The notes under the pieces were generated by a model. It ran no database searches. It saw only the letters and a program-made list of their open reading frames with translations, and was not told where the DNA came from. From the NCBI GenBank assembly GCA_959606905.1, contig CAUHML010000059.1, positions 1-18,615 of the forward strand: a stretch of 18,615 bases of DNA, in the 5' to 3' direction. Of the stretch, positions 1 through 7,991 are shown piece by piece. The position numbers were made by a program, and so were the translations under genes. Source of the DNA: an uncultured Bacteroides sp. Its GTDB lineage: Bacteria > Bacteroidota > Bacteroidia > Bacteroidales > Bacteroidaceae. Position 1 is the first letter of the stretch; the number at the start of each line of letters is the position of its first letter.

Positions 1-55
1 TGATCAACAGGTGGCTCTTTTTGAAAAATCAAGGTACAGATGATTACCTACTTAC
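1..55. repeat. 55-bp terminal inverted repeat, left copy
   Basis: The first 55 bases are the exact reverse complement of the last 55 bases of the window, and identity stops at base 56 (G here, C on the other side). The outermost six bases are the palindrome TGATCA, followed by AACAGGTGGCTC and a run of T. If the true sequence folds back at TGATCA, it would form a strong GC-rich hairpin flanked by A and T runs, like a bidirectional intrinsic terminator. A match of exactly 55 bases is also what a de Bruijn assembly with k=55 leaves at a branching point, so the length may be technical. Confidence 0.9.
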
Positions 56-83
56 GCTGATTAAGCCAAAACACTTGATTTTA

Positions 84-112
84 CTGACTTTTACTCCGTT
101 TTCTGCTATAAT
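84..112 (+). promoter_or_regulatory. Probable transposase promoter
   Basis: A perfect TATAAT at 107-112 is preceded by TGC, giving an extended -10 element. CTGACT at 84-89, 17 bases upstream, matches the -35 consensus at four of six positions. Transcription would start about 70 bases before the transposase ATG. The leader carries a GATTTTGATGAAATC inverted repeat. The prediction rests on sequence only. Confidence 0.5.
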
Positions 113-191
113 AATTGCAAGGATTTTGATGAAATCAAATCGTTTTTCTTGCAGTTTTCTTACAGATTTTTAGTATAAAAGGGTAAAATCA

Positions 192-1643
192 ATGTACAAA
201 CCGATCGACAAGTTACAGCATTCATTTCTCGATTTCAACCAGCCTATGGGACTTCACATGAATCCGGATAACCGCTGGGTCAAACTGGCTGACCGAATCC
301 CTTGGGATGAGTTTGAAGTAAAATACGCCAAGCTGTTTCCAAGTGATACAGGTAATGTTGCCAAGCCTCTTCGTATGGCATTAGGAGCTTTGATCATCCA
401 GACCAAGTTCCAGTATTCTGACCGTGAGCTTGTGGAACAGATTGCAGAGAATCCGTATCTGCAATACTTTATCGGGCTTCCCGGATTTCGGGAAGAAGCT
501 CCGTCTGATGCAAGTACACTGGTTCTTTTCCGCAAACGCATTTCAGCAGAGATGCTGATGGAAGTAAACGAGTATCTTCTTGCTCACAAGGATGATGACA
601 AAGATGACCATACTCCTCCATCTGGAGGAAAAACCAGTGATGTCAATACTGCAAAAGAAGATACAAACAAAGGAACGCTGACCCTTGATGCAACCTGCGC
701 ACCTGCAAACATCCGTTATCCACAGGACATCTCGCTTTTGAACGAAGCAAGAGAAAAGCTGGAAAACATCATTTACCGTTTTTGTAAACGTTATGGTCTT
801 AAGTTGCCCAGACGGTACCGGAAACGTGCCAGAAAAGAGTATCTTGCATTTGCCAAGAGCAGAAAGCACACGGCAAAGAAAATCCGCAGCGCACTCCGCA
901 AACAGCTTGCATATGTGAAAAGGGATCTCCGGTATCTGGAACAGTTCATGAGTGATGGATACGCCATGACAGGTAAGGATATTGCCTTATATCTTACCAT
1001 CATCAAGCTGCATGAACAGCAACAGTATATGTATGATAATAGAGTCCATTCTGTGGAGCATCGCATTGTAAGCATTTCGCAGCCATGGATTCAACCGATT
1101 GTTAGAGGTAAGGTCAAAACGCCGGTTGAATTTGGTGCAAAATTTGATCTCAGCCTTGACAGCGAAGGTTATGGGCGTATCCAAAAAATATCTTTCGAGG
1201 CATACAACGAGAGTACTTGTCTGATTGAAGCAGTCGAACGTTTCAAAGAATGTACCGGTTATTATCCGGAACGTGTCCTGGCAAATCAGATATACCGAAC
1301 CAGGGAAAACAGGCGCTATTGCAAGGAGCATGGGATCCGGTTATCAGGTCCAAAACTGGGCAGACCAAGTGCTACAGCAAAAGTTGATAAAAAACAAGAA
1401 TATCAGGATAATACCGATAGAATCGAAGTGGAGCGCACCTTCAGACTGAGCAAACGCTGCTATGGTATGAGCTGCATTACCACAAAACTGGAAGAAACGC
1501 AGTTGACTTCTATCGCATTATCTGTATTCGTGACGAATCTGTTCAGGATTCAGAGGCGAATACTTTGTGCTCTTTTGCATCTGTTCCAATTCTGTCATGA
1601 CTGGAACAGATGCAAGAGTTGGAAGTTGCAGATATCTGCTTAA
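192..1643 (+). CDS. IS transposase (DDE, DUF772 N-terminal domain)
   Basis: A 483-residue transposase that would catalyse cut-and-paste or copy-out movement of its own IS. Residues 20-125 form the N-terminal domain typical of IS5/IS1182-type enzymes (GNVAKPLRMALGALIIQ, NPYLQYFIGLPGF, DASTLVLFRKR). The catalytic core follows, with a first Asp at D166 in TLDATCAPANIRYP, a middle block LANQIYRTRENRRYCKEHGI at about 363-382, and a C-terminal Glu at E412 or E414 in DRIEVERTFRLSKR. The middle block normally reads VLADQIYR or VLVDQIYR in relatives as I remember them; here the Asp is Asn (N365), so the enzyme may be inactive. AAAAGGG about 8 bases before the ATG serves as ribosome binding site. The reading frame is otherwise full length. 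Its exact ISfinder family is uncertain. Confidence 0.9.
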   Translation: MYKPIDKLQHSFLDFNQPMGLHMNPDNRWVKLADRIPWDEFEVKYAKLFPSDTGNVAKPLRMALGALIIQTKFQYSDRELVEQIAENPYLQYFIGLPGFREEAPSDASTLVLFRKRISAEMLMEVNEYLLAHKDDDKDDHTPPSGGKTSDVNTAKEDTNKGTLTLDATCAPANIRYPQDISLLNEAREKLENIIYRFCKRYGLKLPRRYRKRARKEYLAFAKSRKHTAKKIRSALRKQLAYVKRDLRYLEQFMSDGYAMTGKDIALYLTIIKLHEQQQYMYDNRVHSVEHRIVSISQPWIQPIVRGKVKTPVEFGAKFDLSLDSEGYGRIQKISFEAYNESTCLIEAVERFKECTGYYPERVLANQIYRTRENRRYCKEHGIRLSGPKLGRPSATAKVDKKQEYQDNTDRIEVERTFRLSKRCYGMSCITTKLEETQLTSIALSVFVTNLFRIQRRILCALLHLFQFCHDWNRCKSWKLQISA

Positions 1644-1691
1644 TCAGCAAACACTAATTGAACGTTAAAATCTCCTATGTTTCAAAAGGTT

Positions 1692-1748
1692 GGGGCTATC
1701 GGTTAATACCGATTTTTAGGATCTAAATCTTATTTGCCCCTTTTTTTT
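1692..1748 (+). terminator. Intrinsic terminator with branched stem after the transposase
   Basis: GGGGC at 1692-1696 pairs with GCCCC at 1736-1740 and is followed directly by eight T. Inside lie two further small hairpins: ATCGGT/ACCGAT with loop TAAT (1698-1713), and TTTAG/CTAAA with loop GAT (about 1716-1728). The predicted fold is therefore a three-way junction closed by a GC stem, then a U tract. It would stop transcription leaving the IS toward the converging regulator gene. Confidence 0.6.
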
Positions 1749-1808
1749 GTTAATAGCATTATTCATAAATAAACTCCGTCCTACAATACAATTTAAATAT
1801 AATCTTTT

Positions 1809-3329
1809 TTACACATTTAAAAACTGATCTCTGTAGGCCTTAGGGCTCATACCTGTGTTTTTCTTAAATATTACAGAAAAATAAGCGGGGTCGTGAATTC
1901 CAACAGTTTCAGAAATCTCAAAAGTTTTCAAGTTAGAAGTGGCAAGAAGTTCCTTAGCTTTGTTAATTCGAAGATTAGTAATATAGCTAATTACGGAATC
2001 GCCACATTCTTTCTTAAAAGTTCTACTAAAGTAGGATTTGTTAATATGAACATGTTGGGCAATCTGTTCAAGAGATAAATCATCTTCTAAATGTTCTTTT
2101 ATATAATTTAAAGACTCTTCAATAAAAGAGCTATATTTCCTAACTGAATGTGTTAACTGAATCTGCAAATCATTAATCATATTTAAAACTATGGACTTTA
2201 ACTGAAAAATATTAGGACTTTCAGTTAACATTTTTAAATATTTTTCATCCATAGGAATATTATAAGTGCTCATAACTAATCTATATGAAATTAAGTATAT
2301 TTGAGTACAAATATTTTTAACAGAAGCTTCATCGGTAAAATTACTTTGCAAATTACTAAAAAGTGTAGACACAACGTCTTTTGCAGCCTTAAAATTCAAC
2401 TGAAAAATAGCTGTTTCATATTCGTGAAGGCGTACGGAAATATCAACAGGAAAAATATTTCTATTGGCAATATAATCTTTTGAAAAAGCAATTATATGCG
2501 AAGATGAATAGAAATTAAGCGATAATGCCGTAATAGCTTCTGAAGCAGCCTTGGAAAAATGTCTGGCTGTAGAATGGTGGGCACTGATACCGATATCAAG
2601 TTGTTTGTCGTATTGTTCTTGAAATAAGTTTTCAATATCCTTACAATCTTCAACAATAGGCTCGATGTAAGAATTCTGATCACAAAAATATGCAGTAAGA
2701 ACAATATTATTATATCTAAAACAATGACTTTCGATCTGCTGGTCTTTAATGATAGCTTTAAGCTTGTTAAAATCATTGAAATCTTTAGGTAACTGAAAAG
2801 CAGCTACATAAAAATGACTAAAATCCAAGTTAAAAGAGTCAATCTTTTTTTGTGTATTCTCGTCTATAATATTAGAATCAGTTAACTGTTGGAATAATTG
2901 ATCCTTAAGGAAAGCAAGTTCGCTTTCCTTAATTTGCGTATTGGACTTAGATGTTACAATCTTCTCACAAACTTCCTTAACAGCAGTAATAATCTGATCT
3001 TTAGATACAGGCTTTAATAAATACTGTGAAACATGATATTGTATTGCAGAACGTGCATACTCAAATTCAGAATATCCTGATAAAATAATTACGGCAACAT
3101 CAGGATGATTCTCGTAAATATACTTTGCCAGGCCAATTCCGTCCAAAAGAGGCATTTTAACGTCGGTTAAAATAATATTAATGACATTTTCATTTATTTT
3201 TGCAATTGCATCTTCGCCGTTGTTGGCAGTTGCAACAACCTTGCAATCATAATCTTCCCATTTAATGTGTTCGGATAAGCCCTTTCTGATAGGGGCTTCA
3301 TCATCAACAATTAATAAATTAAAACTCAT
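1809..3329 (-). CDS. Response regulator, YesN-type (receiver plus AraC DNA-binding domain)
   Basis: A 506-residue cytoplasmic regulator that receives phosphate from the kinase encoded just upstream and binds DNA. The receiver domain covers about residues 4-122, with the acidic pair D9-D10, phospho-acceptor D56 in LTDVKMP, S84 in IILSGYSEFEYA and K106 in YLLKPV. A long middle region of about 280 residues has no motif I recognise, as is usual for this family. The C-terminal AraC/XylS domain (about 403-506) has two helix-turn-helix units (LSLEQIAQHVHINKSYFSRTFKKECG and the FEISETVGIHDPAYFSVIFKKNTGMSPKAYR type). The start is supported by AAAGGATA upstream. It lies 58 bases after the kinase gene on the same strand. 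Its likely target is the divergent transport operon, by analogy with other YesMN pairs next to sugar importers. Confidence 0.93.
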   Translation of the reverse strand: MSFNLLIVDDEAPIRKGLSEHIKWEDYDCKVVATANNGEDAIAKINENVINIILTDVKMPLLDGIGLAKYIYENHPDVAVIILSGYSEFEYARSAIQYHVSQYLLKPVSKDQIITAVKEVCEKIVTSKSNTQIKESELAFLKDQLFQQLTDSNIIDENTQKKIDSFNLDFSHFYVAAFQLPKDFNDFNKLKAIIKDQQIESHCFRYNNIVLTAYFCDQNSYIEPIVEDCKDIENLFQEQYDKQLDIGISAHHSTARHFSKAASEAITALSLNFYSSSHIIAFSKDYIANRNIFPVDISVRLHEYETAIFQLNFKAAKDVVSTLFSNLQSNFTDEASVKNICTQIYLISYRLVMSTYNIPMDEKYLKMLTESPNIFQLKSIVLNMINDLQIQLTHSVRKYSSFIEESLNYIKEHLEDDLSLEQIAQHVHINKSYFSRTFKKECGDSVISYITNLRINKAKELLATSNLKTFEISETVGIHDPAYFSVIFKKNTGMSPKAYRDQFLNV

Positions 3330-3387
3330 AAAAAATATCCTTTCTTAAGTGACTTTTTGACTAAATTCTCAAATCTGTAAAAAGAAT

Positions 3388-5148
3388 TTATAATGGTATT
3401 TTAAAAGATATAGTAGTGCGTATTTTAGGAATGCTTTCTATGTGCAGTACAGAATCTTCTCCATACATAAGGAAAAGTCGTCTATTAAGATTCTTAAGTC
3501 CAATATGCGGACGTGAACCTATAACTGCAGAAGTTGTTCCCTTGGAAGCAACGTTAATATCAAAATTTGGAATCTTTTCGAATCCAATTCCATCGTCAGT
3601 AATATTTATTAGTAAAAATTTATTTTCGTTATCTCTCTTAATGCTAATAGTCAGATGACCGTTAGTATCCTTAGGCTCCAAACCGTGAACGTAAGCATTT
3701 TCAACAAGTGTCTGAACACAAAAACAAGGAATATTAATATCATCCAAATTATCATCTATATCAAAATTAACACTAATTTTATCCTCAAAACGCATCTGTT
3801 GTAAGTAAATATAAAACTTAACGAATTTAAGTTCCTCAGCAATTGAAATATACTGAGAATTTCTATAAGCAGTAGTAGCTTTGAAAATCTCACCAATAGC
3901 AATAGCCATCTGATAAAGTTCAGTGTTGTCAGACATTTCTGCTTTCCAAGTCAGAGTGTTTAGAACATTAAAAATAAAATGCGGATTAAGCTGTGACTGT
4001 AAAGCTTTAATCTCTGCTGTTTTGAGAGAAATGTTCTGCTCTAACACATTGTTGTGATAGGAATGAATCTGGTCAAGCATATCGTTAATGGCAACCTGAA
4101 GATAGTAGAATTCTTCATATTCTTCAAGACCTGTAACCTTCTCGGAATAATTGCCATTAGAAATCTGTTTAATACTGTTAATCATAGTGCCGATAGGTCT
4201 TGTAATATATCTACTTATGGCAAAGGCAATCATAACAACCAAAACAACGATTAAAATAACAACTATAATATAAGAGTTCAAAACTTCATTAACCTGCCGG
4301 CTAATCTGTGATTTTGGAGCCATAATAGTTGCAGAAATATCTACTTTTCTAAGTTTATTGGACAAAGTCAGATAATCCATAGATTGAAAATTAACTTGAT
4401 GAAAAACAGTGTCATTATAGTAGTCCAAAGATTCTTTTAAATTCTCAATATTCTCTTTAGATTTATCATCGTAGTTATAATCAGAAATAGTTTCGAAATT
4501 GTTATTATACATAAGAATATGCCAGCCTTTAGTTATGTTCCGGGTAAGCATATTAACCCATTCTTTCTGATTAATGGTAATAATCATAGTTCCTATAACT
4601 TCGCCGGAACTTATATTATAAATTGTTCTGACAAAATAAAGGTCATTAGAAGTATCCAAAGTATGAAGTGTTAGTGTAGGAGAAGGCTCAGTAAGATTTC
4701 TGTATACGGCAGCATTTTCTTCTGTTGTTATAATATTATCTTCCTTAGATACATAAAACTTCTTATTATTATTAGTATATACATAAACCGACCTTAAATA
4801 ATTTTTCTCCCAAATATTATTAAGAATAAGAATTGAGGTCATTTGCTTCTCAGCAGCAATATAGTCGGATGGCTTTTTTGATGAACTTGTCATAAAGCCA
4901 TAGATAGTATCGTTTGAAATCAAAAGTCGGTATATAGAATCAATACTATCAATATTGTCAGAAAGAGCATTCATGGTAATATTACTCTCCTGAAACATCT
5001 GGTCTCTGTAATGTACAGTCAATTCCATATCGGCTTTATAATAAAAAAGCATTGTACTAATAACCAAAGCAACGGTTATGACAAGAATAATAAGAAGAGA
5101 AGTTTGTACTGTAAGACTCTTTCGCTTATTTAAAAATCTGTTAAACAT
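3388..5148 (-). CDS. Sensor histidine kinase, YesM-type (His_kinase/HATPase_c)
   Basis: A 586-residue membrane sensor kinase. The first transmembrane segment lies at about residues 17-37 and the second at about 292-312. Between them are some 250 residues of extracytoplasmic sensing domain. A HAMP-like linker follows (about 313-365, RYITRPIGTMINSI), then the His_kinase domain with phospho-acceptor H390 in LQSQLNPHFIFN, the hallmark of the YesM class. The ATP-binding domain has N484 in TLVENAYVHGLEP, the DDGIG loop at 518-522 and a GLKNLNRRL box at about 550-558. AGAAGGCGAGG lies about 11 bases before the ATG. It is the first gene of a two-gene operon with the response regulator and is divergent from the importer genes. 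The ligand is probably an extracellular sugar or oligosaccharide; this is inference from context. Confidence 0.93.
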   Translation of the reverse strand: MFNRFLNKRKSLTVQTSLLIILVITVALVISTMLFYYKADMELTVHYRDQMFQESNITMNALSDNIDSIDSIYRLLISNDTIYGFMTSSSKKPSDYIAAEKQMTSILILNNIWEKNYLRSVYVYTNNNKKFYVSKEDNIITTEENAAVYRNLTEPSPTLTLHTLDTSNDLYFVRTIYNISSGEVIGTMIITINQKEWVNMLTRNITKGWHILMYNNNFETISDYNYDDKSKENIENLKESLDYYNDTVFHQVNFQSMDYLTLSNKLRKVDISATIMAPKSQISRQVNEVLNSYIIVVILIVVLVVMIAFAISRYITRPIGTMINSIKQISNGNYSEKVTGLEEYEEFYYLQVAINDMLDQIHSYHNNVLEQNISLKTAEIKALQSQLNPHFIFNVLNTLTWKAEMSDNTELYQMAIAIGEIFKATTAYRNSQYISIAEELKFVKFYIYLQQMRFEDKISVNFDIDDNLDDINIPCFCVQTLVENAYVHGLEPKDTNGHLTISIKRDNENKFLLINITDDGIGFEKIPNFDINVASKGTTSAVIGSRPHIGLKNLNRRLFLMYGEDSVLHIESIPKIRTTISFKIPL

Positions 5149-5222
5149 AAACTAGCCCTCGCCTTCTAAAAGCGTGTCATACATAAAAAATGACATAAAT
5201 TGTTACCATTATTTCTATATGG

Positions 5223-5251
5223 AGTATAGCATATTTGAGTAAAAAATTGAT
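5223..5251 (-). promoter_or_regulatory. Possible promoter of the kinase/regulator operon
   Basis: On the minus strand a TATACT preceded by TGC (an extended -10) occupies 5223-5228, about 75 bases upstream of the kinase start. No good -35 is seen at the right distance, only an A/T-rich ATCAAT-like hexamer. A second TATAAT on the same strand lies further upstream, near 5255-5260. Because the region is very AT-rich, chance matches are likely. Confidence 0.35.
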
Positions 5252-5286
5252 AAATTATACCAAATTAATAAAAAAAGTAAATTATT

Positions 5287-5310
5287 TCAAAAGTTTTGTA
5301 AAAAAATTCT
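5287..5310. repeat. 24-bp direct repeat in the control region, copy 1
   Basis: This 24-bp element with core TCAAAAGTTTTGTAAAA matches the element at 5602-5625 at 23 of 24 positions. The core CAAAA-G-TTTTG is an odd-length inverted repeat. Copy 1 lies 71 bases before the ATG of a decayed signal-peptide ORF, and a TATATT follows 24 bases after it (5335-5340). The arrangement mirrors copy 2 before the solute-binding protein gene, so both probably descend from one promoter region or are two sites for the same regulator. Confidence 0.7.
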
Positions 5311-5381
5311 GCAAAATAATAAAAACTGCTCAAGTATATTTGTATTAATTAACAATTATAACAAAGAAAAAAGTGCTTTTT

Positions 5382-5450
5382 ATGAAAAATAAGAAATTTT
5401 TAACAGTGATTCTTACAGCGGCAATGGTTGTGGGAGGCATCAAATGGTAA
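5382..5450 (+). pseudogene. 22-codon relic of a secreted-protein gene (signal peptide only)
   Basis: The short frame begins MKNKKFLTVILTAAMVVGG and stops after IKW. It has a basic start, a hydrophobic core and a small-residue end, as in a signal peptide, but no mature part. The ribosome binding site is poor (AAAGAAAAAAGTG). It sits behind copy 1 of the 24-bp element with nearly the spacing seen for the functional solute-binding protein gene, so it is best read as the 5' stub of a lost paralogue or lost secreted gene. A functional leader peptide is an alternative. Between its stop and 5601 I see no convincing gene, only AT-rich sequence with an isolated TTGACA at 5476-5481. Confidence 0.35.
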
Positions 5451-5601
5451 TAAGTATAGATACGTCAGAGTAATATTGACAGGAATTGCATATCACAGCG
5501 TATATAGGCGTGTTAATCTATGGCTATGTACTATTTTGCATAATTTACACTGCATTATGTACAAAAAAATATAAAAAATACAAATTATTATGTCAAAATA
5601 A

Positions 5602-5625
5602 TCAAAAGTTTTGTAAAAATATTCT
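5602..5625. repeat. 24-bp direct repeat in the control region, copy 2 (probable operator)
   Basis: Second copy of the 24-bp element, with one mismatch to copy 1. It ends 23 bases before a perfect TATAAT, so it covers the region just upstream of the -35 position. That is where an AraC-family activator would bind to compensate for a weak -35. The most likely binder is the divergent YesN-type regulator. This is inference from position and repetition. Confidence 0.6.
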
Positions 5626-5654
5626 ATTCATTAAAGAATTAAAGTCTATATAAT
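5626..5654 (+). promoter_or_regulatory. Probable activator-dependent promoter of the importer operon
   Basis: TATAAT at 5649-5654 is a perfect -10, but the hexamer 17 bases upstream (ATTCAT, 5626-5631) is a poor -35. The 24-bp repeat abuts it. Transcription would start near 5661, about 45 bases before the ATG of the solute-binding protein gene, which has a consensus AGGAGG at 5693-5698. Confidence 0.5.
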
Positions 5655-5706
5655 GTTAAATATAAACAAAAGAGTAAACGACACATAAAATCAGGAGGTA
5701 GAATTA

Positions 5707-7032
5707 ATGAGAAAGAAATTATTAAGTGTTGCCCTTTGTGCAACAATGGTAGCCGGTCTTTTCGCTGGCTGTGGAAGCTCTTCAAACACATCTAAGAAGG
5801 ATGATGCTAAATCAGCAGATGGAAAAATCACATTAAACGTAATCAACTATCACGTTGGTACAGACTATGCAGCAGATTATTATGAATATTTATTTGATGC
5901 ATTTAAGAAAACTGAAGAAGGAAAGAATGTAGAATTCAAATTCGAAGAAATTCCTACTACAGATGCTTACAACCAGAAGATTAAATTATTAATCTCAAGT
6001 GGTGATCTTCCTGACATCGTATTAAACGGTGGTAACAACATTACAGCATTAGCTGCTAAGTCAGGAAAGGTTACAGATATAACAGAATACCTTGACAATG
6101 ATCCAGACTGGAAAGCAATGTTCAGCGATCAGGATCTTGAATTCAACTCATATGAAGGAAAGATTTACGGTATTCCGGTATCAAAAGAAATTTCATACAT
6201 TTACTACAACAAAGACTTATTTAAGAAAGCAGGACTTGAAGCTCCTGACGTAGCTTATGAAACATGGGATGATTTCTACAAAGCTTGTGATACATTAAAA
6301 GCTAAAGGAATTACTCCGGTAAGTATGGATACAGCAGACCTTGGTTGGTTATCTAACCTTTGGTATAGTGGTTTAATTGGTACAGCTGGTGAAGAAGGAA
6401 ACAAGTTCATGAACACAATGTACCCAACAGACTACACATCAGACTTAGTTGTAAACGCAACAGAACAGTTACAGAAGATGTTAAAGAACTACACAACATC
6501 AGATGCAGCAGGTGGAAAGTATGACACAATGGCAACACACTTCTTCAACAGCGAAGTAGCAATGCTTCCTAACGGACCTTGGATGATTCCTGATTTCAAG
6601 AGCACAGACAAAGCTCCTGAAGGTTTCTATGACAAAGTTGGTATTATGCTTCTTCCTGGTTCAGGTATGGAAAGTGTTCCAACACCTGGTGACATGGTAG
6701 GTACAAAGGATCCTGAAAAGGTTAAAGCAGCAGTTGCATTCCTTAAGTTTGAAACATCAGCAGAAAATCAGCTTAAAGCTTTAGAAATGGCAGGATTACA
6801 GCCAGTATCAAGCAATATCGAAGTTCCAGACAGCTTAAAAGAATCAGACCCATTAATGGCAGAAGTATTAGATATTCAGTCAAAGGCTAAATATACATAT
6901 GGTCAGAACCAGGCATATTGGTATCAGAACGTAATTGATACATTCTCAACACAGTTGCCAGAACTTGCATATGGTAACATGACAGCAAAAGAATTTTGCC
7001 AGAAGTTAACTGATGCAGCTAAGAAAAACTAG
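5707..7032 (+). CDS. Sugar ABC transporter solute-binding lipoprotein
   Basis: A 441-residue extracellular solute-binding protein of the family 1 sugar type. It captures a sugar or oligosaccharide outside the membrane and hands it to the permease pair encoded next. The N-terminus MRKKLLSVALCATMVAGLFAGC is a lipoprotein signal with lipobox LFAGC and C22 as the lipidated residue, followed by a Ser-rich tether. The mature part has the family pattern: an early beta strand (ITLNVINYH), a KIKLLISSGDLPDIVLNGG block, KEISYIYYNKDLFKKAGLEAPD at the domain crossover, and a late NGPWMIPDF motif. The start is fixed by AGGAGG 8 bases upstream. It is the first gene of the operon, and an attenuator-like hairpin follows it, which would make this protein more abundant than the permeases. 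Substrate cannot be read from the sequence. Confidence 0.95.
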   Translation: MRKKLLSVALCATMVAGLFAGCGSSSNTSKKDDAKSADGKITLNVINYHVGTDYAADYYEYLFDAFKKTEEGKNVEFKFEEIPTTDAYNQKIKLLISSGDLPDIVLNGGNNITALAAKSGKVTDITEYLDNDPDWKAMFSDQDLEFNSYEGKIYGIPVSKEISYIYYNKDLFKKAGLEAPDVAYETWDDFYKACDTLKAKGITPVSMDTADLGWLSNLWYSGLIGTAGEEGNKFMNTMYPTDYTSDLVVNATEQLQKMLKNYTTSDAAGGKYDTMATHFFNSEVAMLPNGPWMIPDFKSTDKAPEGFYDKVGIMLLPGSGMESVPTPGDMVGTKDPEKVKAAVAFLKFETSAENQLKALEMAGLQPVSSNIEVPDSLKESDPLMAEVLDIQSKAKYTYGQNQAYWYQNVIDTFSTQLPELAYGNMTAKEFCQKLTDAAKKN

Positions 7033-7050
7033 AGCAAATTGATGATGGGT

Positions 7051-7083
7051 GCTGCACTAGAAAATAGTGCAGCGCTCTTTTTT
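7051..7083 (+). terminator. Intrinsic terminator/attenuator between binding protein and permease genes
   Basis: GCTGCACTA (7051-7059) and TAGTGCAGC (7065-7073) make a perfect nine-pair stem with a GAAAA loop, and a T-rich tail GCTCTTTTTT follows. AGAGC shortly before the stem can pair with GCTCT and lengthen it. Partial termination here would let binding protein mRNA exceed permease mRNA, a common arrangement in ABC importer operons. The permease ribosome binding site lies just after it. Confidence 0.8.
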
Positions 7084-7102
7084 GAAAGGAAATAGGAAAA
7101 AT

Positions 7103-7987
7103 ATGAGCACAAGAGGAAAAAAAGGTTGGATATTAGCATTCTCATTACCTTGTTTAGTACTGTTTTGTTTAGTATATGCCATTCCATTTGTAATGGTTAT
7201 CACTACTTCATTTTGTGATTACTCACTTACACAGTCACCGGTATTTGAAGGCTTAAAGAATTTCAAGACAATATTTGCAGATCCTGATTTTTCAGTATCT
7301 ATAGTTAACACTTTGAAGTGGGTATTAATTCAGTCAACACTTCATGTAGGATTTGGTTTCGTTATGGCACTTATCTTACGTAGAAAACCAAAGGGATGGA
7401 AATTTGTAAGAGTTGCATATGTTATTCCTAACATTATCCCAACGGCAGCAACAGCAGTTATGTTCTCATTATTATTAAACCCATCTTTTGGTGTAATCAA
7501 GATTATTTATGAAAAGTTCGGACTTGACACATCTCAGGTGTTAAACTTATTCGGTAACTCAAAATATGCATTTATTACAGTGACAGCAACTTGGGTATTT
7601 TACTCAGGATTTAATATGTTAATCTTCATGGGTGAAATGGGAGCTATAAGCCCTGACATTTACGAAGCGGCAATGATAGACGGTGCTACACCTACACAGG
7701 CAGACAGATATATCACAATTCCATTGATGAAGAACGCATTTGGTACTTGTGTAATATTAGCATCAGTAGCCATGGTATCACAGTTCGATATTATTTATAT
7801 GACGACTAAGGGTGGTCCCGGCAATGCAACACTTAACTTACCGACATACTTATACAAGATTATTACTCTTGAAAATAACTATGGTAAGGCTAACGCAGTA
7901 GGTGTCATCCAGATTGCGTTAGGATTAGTATTAGTTATCTTAATTCAGAAATTATTTAATCAGAAACAGGAAATGAAGGAGGTATAA
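7103..7987 (+). CDS. Sugar ABC transporter permease, MalF/UgpA-type
   Basis: A 294-residue integral membrane protein, one half of the importer channel. About six transmembrane segments are visible, the first at residues 9-33 (WILAFSLPCLVLFCLVYAIP). The cytoplasmic EAA loop, which docks on the ATPase, is at about 187-209 (IYEAAMIDGATPTQADRYITIP). I chose the ATG at 7103 because GAAAGGAAATAGG precedes it at a fitting distance. An earlier in-frame GTG at 7067 lies inside the terminator stem and would add twelve non-conserved residues. It lies 4 bases before the next permease gene, so the two are translationally linked. No ATPase gene is present; a shared MsmX-type ATPase elsewhere in the genome is the usual solution for this transporter class. 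Confidence 0.94.
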   Translation: MSTRGKKGWILAFSLPCLVLFCLVYAIPFVMVITTSFCDYSLTQSPVFEGLKNFKTIFADPDFSVSIVNTLKWVLIQSTLHVGFGFVMALILRRKPKGWKFVRVAYVIPNIIPTAATAVMFSLLLNPSFGVIKIIYEKFGLDTSQVLNLFGNSKYAFITVTATWVFYSGFNMLIFMGEMGAISPDIYEAAMIDGATPTQADRYITIPLMKNAFGTCVILASVAMVSQFDIIYMTTKGGPGNATLNLPTYLYKIITLENNYGKANAVGVIQIALGLVLVILIQKLFNQKQEMKEV

Positions 7988-7991
7988 AAAC

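Larger units (their letters stand above)
1..1748 (+). mobile_element. IS element with DUF772/DDE-type transposase, boundaries unresolved
   Basis: This unit holds one transposase gene, its promoter and a terminator-like structure, which is the content of a single-gene IS of the IS5/IS1182-type DDE group. I could not identify a convincing pair of terminal inverted repeats or a target duplication around the gene. The left edge may lie outside the window, because the terminal 55 bases are repetitive. The right edge is placed provisionally at the end of the T run after the terminator, 60 bp before the 3' end of the converging response regulator gene. Confidence 0.45.

Noticed and set aside
1816..3328. 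Plus-strand open frames inside the two-component genes and minus-strand frames inside the operon
   Set aside because: They are antisense to genes with clear family motifs, show no domain-like sequence and lack ribosome binding sites.
5480..5655. Open frame with a hydrophobic stretch (GVLIYGYVLFCIIYTAL) between the relic ORF and the importer promoter
   Set aside because: It has no ATG and no ribosome binding site, runs through the repeat element and the -10 region, and can arise by chance in such AT-rich DNA.
7067..7102. In-frame GTG that would extend the first permease by twelve residues
   Set aside because: The GTG lies inside the 3' arm of the terminator hairpin and lacks a ribosome binding site. 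The ATG at 7103 has a purine-rich site before it and begins a normal permease N-terminus.
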